In this document: positions 53,001 through 64,000 of the stretch, one piece after another
Position numbering within the stretch: the first letter of the stretch is position 1
Layout: each line of letters opens with the position of its first letter
NCBI GenBank assembly: GCA_935421135.1
Contig: OW285192.1
Location: 16,531,001 to 16,595,000, forward strand
DNA length: 64,000 bases
Reading direction: 5' to 3'
Source: Bugulina stolonifera
Lineage: Eukaryota; Bryozoa; Gymnolaemata; Cheilostomatida; Bugulidae
The notes under the pieces: model-generated
Databases searched by the model: none
Seen by the model: only the letters and a program-made list of their open reading frames with translations
What the model was told of the DNA's origin: nothing
Translations under genes and position numbers: made by a program

Positions 53001-56000
53001 ATATGCCTGTATTTTGTGGGAGGGAGGTTTCCATCTCTTATCAGTAAACAATCTGTGTTTGTGAGACACCATGTTGTATGAAGCTAAATTATCTCATTGG
53101 TTTTGTAGCACTGGTTTCTGCTATCGTTGGTCCACATGCATGTGTTATCTCTTTAGTCAGGGAGTTAGTGCTGGGAAGAGCTGCATGTAGTTAAGAAGCT
53201 CTGCTTGGCTACTTAACAAGGTGAATACGAAAGGTTTATTGATATTACAAATGTGTATGGCATAACATATTAACCATGTACCTGAAAAGCAGATGCTTTC
53301 AAAAAGACTTATGTAATTGCTGATTTAAACAGACGGTACACACAGCTCTTTAGCTATATGATACATAGTTGAATATTTGAATGTTTGAATCTCTGCCTGA
53401 CTGAAGACATAATACACGTATGTGGACCAAGGATAGCTGAAATCAGTGCTACAAAACCAATATTATGTTAACAGATGAGATAATTTAGTTCCATACAACA
53501 TGGTGTCTAACAAATACAGATTGTTTACTGATAACATATGGAAACCTAATAATGTATTTCACTAACAACTACTAATCCTTTAATTATATGTTAGATACAA
53601 AGGGTGTACATGAAATACAACACCTAATGGTAGGGTACACAGCTGTACAACTACATGTAAGCAAACCAGCTGTGTTATAGAATATTATGTGGCTTGCAAG
53701 ATAGGCATAGTGAACTATGAGCACAACCTAGTCAGTCATGATGGAAGTACTGTCTATATAACTGGTATTCATTGCTAAACTAGTCCTCTGCTACAACTAC
53801 ATGTACAAGCCATGAACACCACTCTGGATCTCAAGGAAAACTCGCTGTATCTGCCTCCAACCAGGTATTTATAGAACAAATATAATAGTCTACTCTTGCA
53901 TATTACTCTAGGTCACTCCACTTTTACAAAACACACATCTAGGTGTACATGATGTACATTGTGTAGCACAAACGATGCACACAACTATGATTCTGTTCCG
54001 CATTCCTGGTGTAATAATCTGGCAGTAATGTTACAATCATACCTCTGGCAGCAAAAGTCGAAGTATTATTTTATCATGATTAACCATAATAAAAATGTGC
54101 TGATTAATCGCTTACCCTAGAAAGTGTCGTGAGCTACTTGTTTTAACTGGTAGTGTTTGTAAGCAACTTTCTAAGTGAGCATGGTTATGGGTTTGTCTGA
54201 TCGTTTTATATAAATTTATTTAGTCTTCAAATTTGCAAGTAATGCTTGTCTATTGTGAGGTGACACAGGACTTTCAGCATGCACTCTTTCTGATGGACTT
54301 GGCGAGTTTATGATTTCTTTTGGTTTACCGAATCTATTGACAATTTGATCACACTTTAAATATAGAGCAACAACCACATATTATACTTGTGTAGCATGAA
54401 TATGTAATTCACTTAAAACATCAATAGTTTGCAATTTAACAACAAAATGTAACATTATTATGTAGTTTATTTCACCTACCATTATTAGTTATGTTCAGTA
54501 CTAAAAGCAAGCAATAAATAAATTACACTACTTATGAACACACATGGCGAATTTGAGAGCCAAGGACTTTTTGGTCTAGTTCCCTGTTGACATTGCGTGT
54601 AGCATGATTCATTGAATATTGCTCTCTAATAATGCAAGTAGCCTATGTTATATAGTAGAAGGATGTATGCATGGGTATATTATTCTACTGTACATGTATA
54701 TAAATATAGGTGTATTACATATACCAAAATACCTAGAGTAATGAAGTATTGATGACTTTTAGTTGCTAGAGCCGGTTGGTTGATTAATATTGAAGAATAC
54801 TTGTTAGGAAAAGTGACACATGTTCTCCCTGAGTGAGTGTTAAGACCAACTTTCTATATGCAGGACATCAGAACACATTCACACATATTCCCCACTTTAG
54901 GGGGTTAATATGGCGAAGAGAATAACTGGTGTGTCTTTGATATTTTTTGCAGCAGTAAAACAAACAGCTATCCATTGTTGTAGCTGTTGTATTGCCCCAG
55001 TCTAACATATTATAAACCTCCCGCAATTCAATTCATATAGCCATTAGGGCATCATAGCAGTAGCAATCCTAAACTATAATATTACAACTATCTAGTATTA
55101 CTAGTTATGTCTAGTTATACTAGCAACTGCTATTTGGCCATGTGCAGCTGTTGTTACTGTGGTTACTATAGAAACCCCCAAGCACAACCACTTGTAATTG
55201 GGCAGTGTTTACCATTACGCATGGGCACTAACACTAAACCAATATTTTCCAGCTTATCAATGGCGATCTGACAAATGTTTGTTATTTTTACTTGTATGAT
55301 AAATATATTGACCACAACAACTACACTGGCACTATGTGAGGTGTAGAAATTTGCATATCAAAATATTTATGTATGATCAAAAGTTTCATGCAAAAAAATA
55401 CTTGGCCGCACCTCAAGTGCTAGAAATCTTTATAAAAAGGGAGGTTGCTTCTGTACTATGAGAACAGAAATGACGTGTGATTTTTATAATTGCATTTAAA
55501 GTTTCCTCAAGCTAACATTATTGCCAAGTCACATTTTCTCACTCATTGTTGCTTCATTCTGTAAAACTACCCCTCAGATGATTGAATATTTCGTGGTAAA
55601 CGACAAAACCAGTTCATCTGACGAGTGTTTTTTTACATTGAAAATGAACAGAATGGTTATATTTCAAAATTTCAGCTGTGCTAGGAGTGGAGATGTTATT
55701 AGCTACATTCATACATTTCAGCCTATGTACTCCACAGGTTTACACTGGAAAGTATTCCAATTACGGCCCGGAGAAGATTTTCGAAGTTCAAACGCCCAGT
55801 TGTACATCCTTATTTGTCCGGGACCAAGATGGAAAAGGAACTGGCTACAGAAGAAGACAAGGGTTACCAGATGGAAAAATAGCATTTTATACTTTACACA
55901 AGGAAGACCGACTACCTATACGTGTATAAACACTAACATATATTGTCCTATATACTACCTAAATAAATTTCAATGGGGAAAGCTGGTTGACTACCAACTA

Positions 56001-59000
56001 CCCATGACTATCGACTACCTGTATGCATATAGAAACTAACATATACTATACTATATACCAGAGCTGGGTCCAAGTCATAGATTTGACTTGACTTGCCAAG
56101 TCAAGTCAAGTCACAAGTCGACTTGACTTGGACTTGCCAACTTGCTGACTTGACTTGACTTTGACTTGCGCATCAATGTGACTTGACTTGACTTGACTTG
56201 GACACAAGAATGACTTGTGATTTTGACTTGACTTTGACTTGCACATCAATGTGACTTGACTTGACTTGACTTGGACACATGAATGACTTGTGATTTTGAC
56301 TTGGGTTCTGCCAAGTCAATCTGGCAAATAAAAATTTTGTACAGTGTTTAGCCAACATGGAAAAAAGGTCTCAATTGTCTACCTATTTATCATTTGTACT
56401 AGGTCAGTGCTACTAGCAGCACTCAGAGTATATCAAGGTTAGCTATGAGGATACACAATTCAGGCTGTGTGTACGTGAGACTACACAACGACAATGCATA
56501 GTCACAAGTACACACAGTGCAAGTAGTGTAAGTGTAGCCTAAGTGTGGTGTAAGTAGTGAATACAATGTACAGTGCAATAATTACTAGAGTTAAATTGCA
56601 GGACTGGCCAGTGGACACTCTGTGCTGTACCATGTGCTGTTTACATGCTATGTAACACTGCATCACCATTACAATATACAGTAACTGTATATTGTAGAGT
56701 ATATAATACTATATGATCAGTCTCGACCGTAGTGCCAATAATACTACTTATATAGACTAGTTCTTTACCATGATTGCATAACATACATGTACATGCCCTG
56801 CTACACCTTGCCATAGGTTTTTCATGGATTGAAATGCCTACTAAACGAAAAAAATGATGTTTTGGAAAATGTAAAATTTTTTGAAGTTGTCTTCCACTTG
56901 ACTTGCATTTCGACTTGACTTGACTTTGACTTGACTTGACTTGTGACTTACATGACAGCTGACTTGACTTGACTTGACTTGAGGCATCACTGACTTGACT
57001 TCGACTTGACTTGCCTTCAAAATTTTAGAAGTTACTTGACTTGACTTGACTTGAGGCAGCACTGACTTGACTTTGACTTGACTTGCCTCAAAAATTTTAG
57101 AAATGACTTGACTTGTTGACTTGCAAGTCGACTTGGACCCAACTCTGCTATATACTACCTAAATAAATCTCAATGGGGAAAGCTGGTTGACTACCAACTA
57201 CCCATGACTATCGACTACCTTTCTGCATATAGACACTAATATTGACTAAACTATACACTACCTAAATAAAATTCAATGGAGAAAACAGGTTGACTATCGG
57301 CTATCTTGACTACCGACTACCTTCCAGCATATAGACACTAATATATACTATACTATATACTACCTAAATAAATTTCAATGGAGAAAACAGGTTGACTATC
57401 GGCTATCTTGACTACCGACTACCTTTCAGCATATAGACACTAATATATACTATACTATATACTACCTAAATAAATTTCAATGGAGAAAACAGGCTGACTA
57501 TCGGCTATCTTGACTACCGACTACCTTTCAGCATAAAGACACTAATATATACTATACTATATGCTACCTAAATAAATTTCAATGGAGAAAACAGGCTGAC
57601 TATCGGCTATCTTGACTACCGACTACCTTCCAGCATATAGACACTAATATATACTATACTATAATACTACCTAAATAAATTTCAATGGAGAAAACAGGCT
57701 GACTATCGGCTATCTTGACTACCGACTACCTTCCAGCATATAGACACTAATATATACTATACTATATACTACCTAAATAAATTTCAATGGAGAAAACAGG
57801 TTGACTATCGGCTATCTTGACTACCGACTACCTTTCAGCATATAGACACTAATATATACTATACTATATACTACCTAAATAAATTTCAATGGAGAAAACA
57901 GGCTGACTATCGGCTATCTTGGCTACCGACTACCTTCCAGCATATAGACACTAATATATACTATACTATATACTACCTAAATAAATTTCAGTGGAGAAAA
58001 CAGGTTGACTATCGGCTATCTTGACTACCGACTACCTTTCAGCATATAGACACTAATATATACTATACTATATACTACCTAAATAAATTTCAATGGAGAA
58101 AACAGGCTGACTATCGGCTATCTTGACTACCGACTACCTTCCAGCATATAGACACTAATATATACTATACTATATACTACCTAAATAAATTTCAATGGAG
58201 AAAACAGGTTGACTATCGGCTATCTTGACTACCGACTACCTTCCAGCATATAGACACTAATATATACTATACTATATACTACCTAAATAAATTTCAATGG
58301 AGAAAACAGGTTGACTATCGGCTATCTTGACTACCGACTACCTTTCAGCATATAGAAACTAATATATACTATACTGTATACTAGCTAAGTAAATTTCAAT
58401 GGAGAAAACAGGTTGACTATCGGCTATCTTGACTACCGACTACCTTTCAGCATATAGACACTAATATATACTATACTATATACTACCTAAATAAATTTCA
58501 ATGGAGAAAACAGGCTGACTATCGGCTATCTTGACTACCGACTACCTTCCAGCATATAGACACTAATATATACTATACCAGGGATGCCCAAACTTTTTGG
58601 TGGAAAGGGACAAATTCTAAAATCGCATCAGAGCAAGGGACACTTAGTTTTTTCTGCTGCATTTATTGCGATTATTAAATGGGCAATTTTATTATGATAC
58701 AAAATGAGTTATTTTATAGCTATAACTCGCGTATTTATTGATTTAGTTTCAACCAAAGTATGACAGCAATAGTCGTCTACTTTTGAAGTACACGAAAACA
58801 GAAGAAAGGTAGAAACAAACTAGCAAATTTTGCGCCGTTATTAGCCTCAAAATGACGGTGAAGCAACAGGGCGTCACAAAATTGAGAGCAAAACGCCCTG
58901 TTCGCCAAATATCAAGTGTGTTTAATATTTTACGTTTAGCTCTCGATATCACTGACTTCTGATTGGGCAAAATTTTTCCCGGCTCCATTCTACACTTTCG

Positions 59001-62000
59001 TCTGTAAACAAAAATTCTAAGTTGAGTCGTTGTTATAATGTGATGTGCACGTAGGAGACATGACATATACATGTATAGCAATGATTGCCTCCCTTGGCAC
59101 ACACGCGAAGACTAGAAATTCCTTTCATGGAGAAAACATCGCTAGTGTGTTGTCCAGCGGAAAAAAGTTGTTACGCTGACTAAACGTGGTGAAATGCGGC
59201 AAACATATCCGCTAGTCTGTTTCGGCCTCAAGTAAATTATATGAAAGTTGCAATGAATATTCTATGCATGCTACATGATTCACTTGTGAATACAATTATT
59301 AGTGGGTGACATGGAATTGCCTCTTCTCTTGGATCATCCTCAAAGTCTATGTCTCCTTTAGTAGCTGCCTGGTATGTTTGTCTGCCAGTCTTGTCTGATT
59401 TTTGTTTTTGATATGCATGTAGTTCAGGTGACTGAACAAACTCACGTAGGCCTACAAGTATGTGCTACTAAAGAGTGTCATCAGTTTGACAGCGATTTTA
59501 GATAAGTTACGGCCGGGTGGCTGCACTTTTCACTTTACTCTGTCTTCAGCTCTGTGATTAGGTCAATCAGGCCATCAATTTTTTGTAGGCTTTAAATCGT
59601 TGACAGAAATTTACATCTGTATCATTTAAAAATATTTTGAGAATTTCAAATGTGGGGATTTTTTAACATTGTGATGTATTTTCGGGTGTAACTTGAGCAG
59701 TGCAATTGCTTTCACTGCTCAGCCACAAAAAGACATGTTTGCATGTGAAATTTGAAAAGTGATGAAGGGACACCAAAATCCATGCAAAGGGACACTGTGT
59801 CCCTTAGGGACACATTTGGGCATCCCTGTACTATACTATATACTACCTAAATAAATTTCAATGGAGAAAACAGGTTGACTATCGGCTATCTTGACTACCG
59901 ACTACCTTTCAGCATATAGACACTAATATATACTATACTATATACTACCTAAATAAATTTCAATGGAGAAAACAGGCTGACTATCGGCTATCTTGACTAC
60001 CGACTACCTTCCAGCATATAGACACTAACATATACTATACTATATACTACCTAAATAAATTTCAATGGAGAAAACAGGCTGACTATCGGCTATCTTGACT
60101 ACCGACTACCTTTCAGCATATAGACACTAATATATACTATACTATATACTACCTAAATAAATTTCAATGGAGAAAACAGGTTGACTATCGGCTATCTTGA
60201 CTACCGACTACCTTCCAGCATATAGACACTAATATATACTATACTATATACTACCTAAATAAATTTCAATGGAGAAAACAGGCTGACTATCGGCTATCTT
60301 GACTACCGACTACCTTCCAGCATATAGACACTAATATATACTATACTATATACTACCTAAATAAATTTCAATGGAGAAAACAGGTTGACTATCGGCTATC
60401 TTGACTACCGACTACCTTTCAGCATATAGACACTAATATATACTATACTATATACTACCTAAATAAATTTCAATGGAGAAAACAGGCTGACTATCGGCTA
60501 TCTTGACTACCGACTACCTTCCAGCATATAGACACTAATATATACTATACTATATACTACCTAAATAAATTTCATCGGAGAAAACAGGTTGACTATCGGC
60601 TATCTTGACTACCGACTATCTTTCAGCATATAGACACTAATATATACTATACTATATACTACCTAAATAAATTTCAATGGAGAAAACAGGTTGACTATCG
60701 GCTATCTTGACTACCGACTACCTTCCAGCATATAGACACTAATATATACTATACTATATACTACCTAAATAAATTTCAATGGAGAAAACAGGCTGACTAT
60801 CGGCTATCTTGACTACCGACTACCTTCCAGCATATAGACACTAATATATACTATACTATATACTACCTAAATAAATTTCATCGGAGAAAACAGGTTGACT
60901 ATCGGCTATCTTGACTACCGACTACCTTTCAGCATATAGACACTAATATATACTATACTATATACTACCTAAATAAATTTCAATGGAGAAAACAGGTTGG
61001 CTATCGGCTATCTTGACTACCGACTACCTTCCAGCATATAGACACTAATGTATACTACACTATATACTACCTAAATAAATTTCAATGGAGAAAACAGGTT
61101 GACTATCGGCTATCTTGACTACCGACTGCCTTTCAGCATACAGACACTAATATATACTATACTATATACTACCTAAATAAATTTCAATGGAGAAAACAGG
61201 TTGACTATCGGCTATCTTGACTACCGACTACCTTCCAGCATATAGACACTAATATATACTATACTATATACTACCTAAATAAATTTCAATGGAGAAAACA
61301 GGCTGACTATCGGCTATCTTGACTACCGACTGCCTTTCAGCATACAGACACTAATATATACTATACTATATACTACCTAAATAAATTTCAATGTTAGACA
61401 TATATACACTAATATATGCTATACTATATACTACCTAAATAAATTTCAATGTTTGAACTGTATATTCTTATGAATATTTACTACCTAATACTACATGAAA
61501 TAATACCTTTAGAAATTGGGTGCATTATTGACTTTTGCGAAGTATCCCAGGTTTTAGGCCATTATTTTAATTTATTACTATTACAATTAATAAGTTATTT
61601 TTTATGCGGAGAATTCTGTCTTCTGTGCAGTCAGAGACTTCACACTCATGAAAATACCAGTCGCTGACTGCCAGGGAGTAGTACCTTCATGAACGTAAAG
61701 CAGGTCTCTGACTGCTCAAGCGAAAAATCCTTTGCATCAAAAGTTTCATGTGTAAAAACATGGCTAAACTCCCTAACAATGACTAAGTCATATTATTCTG
61801 TGCTAAATAAAGCTTTAACCAAAACCTTTTAAGGTGAATTTCGTTCATTAAAACACACATATCATAATATTATGTCTCCTATCATAGGAATATCCATGCC
61901 CTTCATTCTCTCTCATTATATTCAAAGAGGAAATTCAAACATTGAATTTGACCTGTTGCAGATTTTCATGTCGACAGTTGTGTACGCATTTCGGCGAAGG

Positions 62001-63848
62001 GCAATCCCCATCACAGAAGAAAGAGTTACACTGATGAGTGAGATAGTTACAGCTATAAAGCTAGTCAAGATGTACGCCTGGGAGAAATCTTTTGCTAGGA
62101 AAATACATGGTATGATGTTGAAAGCATTTAGGGAGATGAAATGTGAAATTCCTCCATAATAATGATAAATATATGCACAAAGCGGATACTGTACTTATAC
62201 ATGTAGATTACTATGTTTGTAGACATAAGGAAAAGGGAGACAAAGGTCATGTCAAAATCTCTTACAATCCAAAGTCTCCTGGGAGGTCAGCCTCAATTAG
62301 TGCCGATAGTTGCTGCTGTTTTCACTTTTCTTGCTATGACTCTTACTAGTGTAGACATCACTGTCACGCAGGTAAACATCATTAGAATGCCAGCTTTAGC
62401 ACCCGTTTTTTACATACCGGCAAAATAATATTATACAACAATAGTAGGAGTTTAACTTTAGGTATAATGACACTCAGAGCATATATACTTGCTGGATCAA
62501 CCTTCTACACACATTCTTGTGTATTCTCACATGTACACAATACATTGATTGATGGAAAATATATAGGCCTAATTTATTCTGTTATCCATGCTGAGCTAAC
62601 ATATAATATTCTCATAATGATTTTTTTTCTGTAGATTAAAAGGTGGACTTGATTTCACTACATTTTAATACAAATTTATCTTCTGACATTTAGGCATTTG
62701 TTTATGTGTCTCTTCTTAATACCCTGAGGCTACCATTGGCAATTATGCCAAACTGTCTGAAAGCTTTGGCTGAAGGATTAAATGTGTGTGGGAGAATAAA
62801 GGTTAGTCAAACGAATTATGAATAATTCCAAATTAGCTTTCTGGCCAGCTTCATTTTCTCATGTGCAACCCCTTATTTTTTCCCCAGAATAAAGTTGAGA
62901 TATTACAATCAGATCAATTTGTTCTCTTCTGTCACCCAGAACCTTATACTGGAAGTTAAGTGTAGTGATTTCGTCCAATCCATTTATTGACTAGAATCTC
63001 TGAGAATGTAAATCCTGTTATAATCAAATTTACACAAAATTAAAACTGTGTGTTTCACAAATACATGTACAATACTTGCAGATCTTCTTAAACTGTAGCT
63101 CAAACTATACCTTTGTTTTTGTAATCTAGACCATTCTGCTATCAGAGGAAGAACAGATGGAAGTCTTACCAATACAGAACCCTAAAAACCTGGTAGAGAT
63201 AAGGAATGGATACTTTGGATGGCAATCACAGGATACAGACTCTGGTAGGTTCTTATTTATATCAAAAGTCTGCAAACAGCATTGTCCATAGCATTTCTGC
63301 CTCTTTATTCTCAGCGAGGACGTCTAAGATGACAATAAATAAAAAAAGACTCAACATCAAATCTTGGTGTAGATCTGTTTCTATAGGCCTACTGATATCT
63401 TCAGTCTTTTTTACTTCTGATTCTATATAATGTAAATGTACCAATGATTTAAACTTATTCAGGCATTACCCTAGGTTCAACTTTGATAGCAATCTAATAT
63501 TACTTGACATTATAAAACAACATGATTGACTAATACATTTTGTTTTACTTATATATAATGATTATAAGCCTTAGCTGCATTTGTACACTTACTGTAGATT
63601 CAAGTGTTCTACAGAAAGCGGAATATGTAAGTACAAATAATGTTTCTTCAAGTCAAAAGAGGATGAAAAAGAAGTCAATATCATCAGAGAAACAGCCTCT
63701 CATTGCTACAGCAAACGATAACACTGTAAAAGACACTATTGTGACTCTACATGACATTACAATGACCTTGACTGAGGGTAGATTGCTGGGTGTCTGTGGT
63801 TCGGTAGGAAGTGGTAAAACATCAATCATACAGGCTATACTCGGAATG
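41056..63848 (+). CDS. ABCC5 (MRP5)-like ABC transporter, 5' half (gene C), runs past the window
   Basis: Exons: 41056-41144, 41476-41634, 41931-42078, 42200-42347, 43149-43234, 44963-45133, 61962-62109, 62223-62371, 62694-62801, 63130-63244, 63598-63848. All have GT-AG borders and consistent phase, 524 codons, no stop. Start MLPSDDYVPTEEDKDYKGW matches gene B. The first transmembrane domain includes VRGGVLSLVFKKIL, LVNLCANDGQRLYDA, RRAIPITEERVTLMSEIV and KMYAWEKSF, all MRP landmarks. NBD1 starts with a Lys/Ser linker and reaches Walker A CGSVGSGKTS, typical of ABCC5. Localisation would be the plasma membrane; substrates (organic anions, cyclic nucleotides) are family inference. The intron between exons 6 and 7 is 16.8 kb because it holds a 15.3-kb foldback element. 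The next exon is not recognisable before 64000. Confidence 0.9.
42590..42690 (-). mobile_element. tRNA-derived SINE-like sequence, intron of gene C
   Basis: On the minus strand TAGTTTAGTGGCTAGACC resembles a tRNA A box and GCAGGTTCGATTCCTG a B box/T arm, about 40 bases apart. The cloverleaf is incomplete, so I call it a SINE head or tRNA relic. Both boxes fit RNA polymerase III promoters. Confidence 0.45.
43555..44352. mobile_element. hAT-type non-autonomous element, intron of gene C (798 bp)
   Basis: Ends CAAGGCTTAAAGTGTAAA and inward CAGGGCTTAAAGTGTACC. A perfect 8-bp duplication GATATAGG flanks it (43547-43554, 44353-44360). Near the left end a 23-bp unit (ACAGGAACGCATCAACATTA) is duplicated. 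No transposase. Confidence 0.88.
46338..49595. repeat. 102-bp minisatellite, left arm (about 31 units)
   Basis: The unit starts GAAATTTATTTAGGTAGTAT and includes TATGCTGAAAGGTAGTCGGT and AGATAGCCGATAGTCAACC. Units are nearly identical, with recurring variants (CTGAAAGG/CTGGAAGG, CAACC/CAGCC). The first unit and the last two or three, next to the inner sequence, are the most diverged. Each unit carries AATAAA on the minus strand (TTTATTTAG). Confidence 0.95.
49611..50109 (-). CDS. Outward mini-gene of the left arm: small secreted-type ORF
   Basis: On the minus strand: TATA box (TATAAAAAG, 50109-50101), then an 83-residue ORF 49862-49611, then AATAAA about 30 bases past the stop in the first minisatellite unit. 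The protein starts MLGVEMLLATCIHFGLCTPQ, signal-peptide-like from the internal Met, then has a Gly/Lys/Arg-rich region with GKGTGYRRRQGLPDGK. An overlapping frame stays open for 172 codons but runs into the minisatellite. The same layout is kept in the right arm. No family recognised. Confidence 0.45.
50784..51011 (+). mobile_element. SINE-like insertion, left arm only
   Basis: The right arm has no counterpart: its sequence passes directly from the ACTAAAAGTCA side to the AATACTTCATT side. The insert begins CGTTAAAGATCCACC and ends in AACAAAAAAAAA, a poly(A)-like tail. It contains ATGGCCAAGTGGCTCGA, similar to a tRNA A box, near the tail. It arrived after the arms were formed. Confidence 0.65.
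52890..53370. other. Centre of the foldback element
   Basis: Symmetry is lost here. 53030-53160 is an extra copy, in left-arm orientation, of left-arm 52720-52880 (TCTTATCAGTAAACAATCTG, ACACCATGTTGTATG), so the centre has three copies of one segment: two direct and one inverted (53395-53535). Probable result of rearrangement at the hairpin tip. Confidence 0.6.
55431..55967 (+). CDS. Outward mini-gene of the right arm: small secreted-type ORF
   Basis: TATAAAA at 55431-55437, ORF 55678-55929 of 83 residues, AATAAA at 55962-55967 in the first minisatellite unit. The protein MLGVEMLLATFIHFSLCTPQ...GKGTGYRRRQGLPDGK differs from the left-arm copy at about five residues with no stop or frameshift in either. 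Acceptor-like TTTCAG and CTCCACAG sites lie at and just inside the ORF start, so splicing is possible. The promoter, ORF and poly(A) signal all point towards the terminus. No family recognised; whether it is translated is not known. Confidence 0.45.
56059..57147. mobile_element. hAT-type element (second copy of the 2965-4232 family)
   Basis: Ends CAGAGCTGGGTCCAAGTC and inward CAGAGTTGGGTCCAAGTC. A perfect 8-bp duplication CTATATAC (56051-56058, 57148-57155) lies in the minisatellite. The interior matches 2965-4232 except for a much shorter TGACTTG array. Confidence 0.9.
58579..59828. mobile_element. hAT-type element of 1250 bp in the right minisatellite
   Basis: Ends CAGGGATGCCCAAA (left) and CAGGGATGCCCAAA read inward at the right. 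A perfect 8-bp duplication TACTATAC (58571-58578, 59829-59836) comes from the minisatellite unit. Subterminal AAAGGGACA motifs occur at both ends. Minus-strand ORF 58749-59102 has no recognisable domain. Confidence 0.92.
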
Positions 63849-64000
63849 GTATGTGGTTGTGCATGATATCATATTATATACACTACATGTAGATGCAATA
63901 TTGATACTTCATATTTACATAAATATAAACTTCATTTATTGTAGAATTGGCAATTGCGATGACATTGCACCAACACAGAGATGCTCTAACTAGACAAATT

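Larger units (their letters stand above)
55940..61452. repeat. 102-bp minisatellite, right arm (about 30 units, inverted)
   Basis: Same unit as the left arm in opposite orientation, read as CCTAAATAAATTTCAATGG ... GACTATCGGCTATCTTGACT. It is interrupted by hAT elements at 56059-57147 and 58579-59828. Each unit supplies AATAAA on the + strand. Variants match those of the left arm, suggesting exchange between arms. Confidence 0.95.
46248..61538. mobile_element. 15.3-kb foldback element in an intron of gene C
   Basis: The termini are GCAAAAGTCAATAATGCACC (left) and its exact inverse at the right end. GAAGTATCCC flanks both (46238-46247 and 61539-61548), a 10-bp target duplication; if the terminal C/G pair belongs to the element the duplication is 8 bp. 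From the ends inward each arm has about 90 bp of terminal sequence, an array of 102-bp minisatellite units, a mini-gene facing outward, and unique sequence, meeting around 52890-53370. Arm-specific differences are a SINE-like insert and about 0.8 kb (51342-52155) in the left arm, and two hAT insertions in the right arm. The architecture resembles Foldback elements of flies and TU elements of sea urchin. No transposase is seen, so it is probably mobilised in trans. Confidence 0.9.

Noticed and set aside
63944..64000. Next exon of gene C after acceptor TTGTAG at 63944
   Set aside because: The sequence after it does not resemble the expected NBD1 continuation in any frame; the exon probably lies beyond the window.

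Overview
The window looks like nuclear DNA of an invertebrate animal. It is AT-rich, with genes split by short GT-AG introns, tandem ABC-transporter paralogues and dense, nested transposons. A marine invertebrate, possibly a sponge, is my best guess; nothing here proves it. Exon calls were made by eye from splice consensus and similarity between the paralogues.

Layout. 29-1151: a two-exon gene for a lysine-rich nuclear-type protein with a SUMO-interaction-like motif and two similar OB-fold-like halves, followed by a short tandem repeat and a very GC-rich, G-quadruplex-prone block (about 1545-2000). 2310-7244: the 3' half of an ABCC5/MRP5-like transporter (gene A). 9279-12417: the 5' part of a second copy (gene B) that lacks exon 2 and everything after exon 6. 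41056-63848 and beyond the window: a third copy (gene C), intact from the start codon to NBD1 Walker A. A duplicated 3' flank (7529-7770 and about 14822-15050) shows that A and B arose by tandem duplication and that B lost its 3' two thirds. That position now holds a spliced B-family DNA polymerase fragment and a minisatellite.

15.1-41 kb, between B and C, is a transposon nest: a long-TIR element carrying a TTAA-targeting element, LTR-like repeats inserted in AATATT sites, a 2.5-kb element with a LINE endonuclease remnant, hAT-type elements with 8-bp target duplications, and an 11-kb Ty3/gypsy-like LTR retrotransposon (27281-38360). The retrotransposon is decayed. Its order is gag, then an envelope-like region, then protease-RT-RNase H-integrase, and it carries a spliced antisense transmembrane gene near its 3' LTR.

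The most striking object is a 15.3-kb foldback element (46248-61538) inside the intron between exons 6 and 7 of gene C. It has a 10-bp target duplication, two arms in inverted orientation each with about 30 copies of a 102-bp minisatellite, and in each arm a conserved outward-facing mini-gene (TATA box, small secreted-type ORF, AATAAA). Two hAT elements inserted only in the right arm and a SINE-like insert only in the left arm; the opposite arm gives the empty site in each case.
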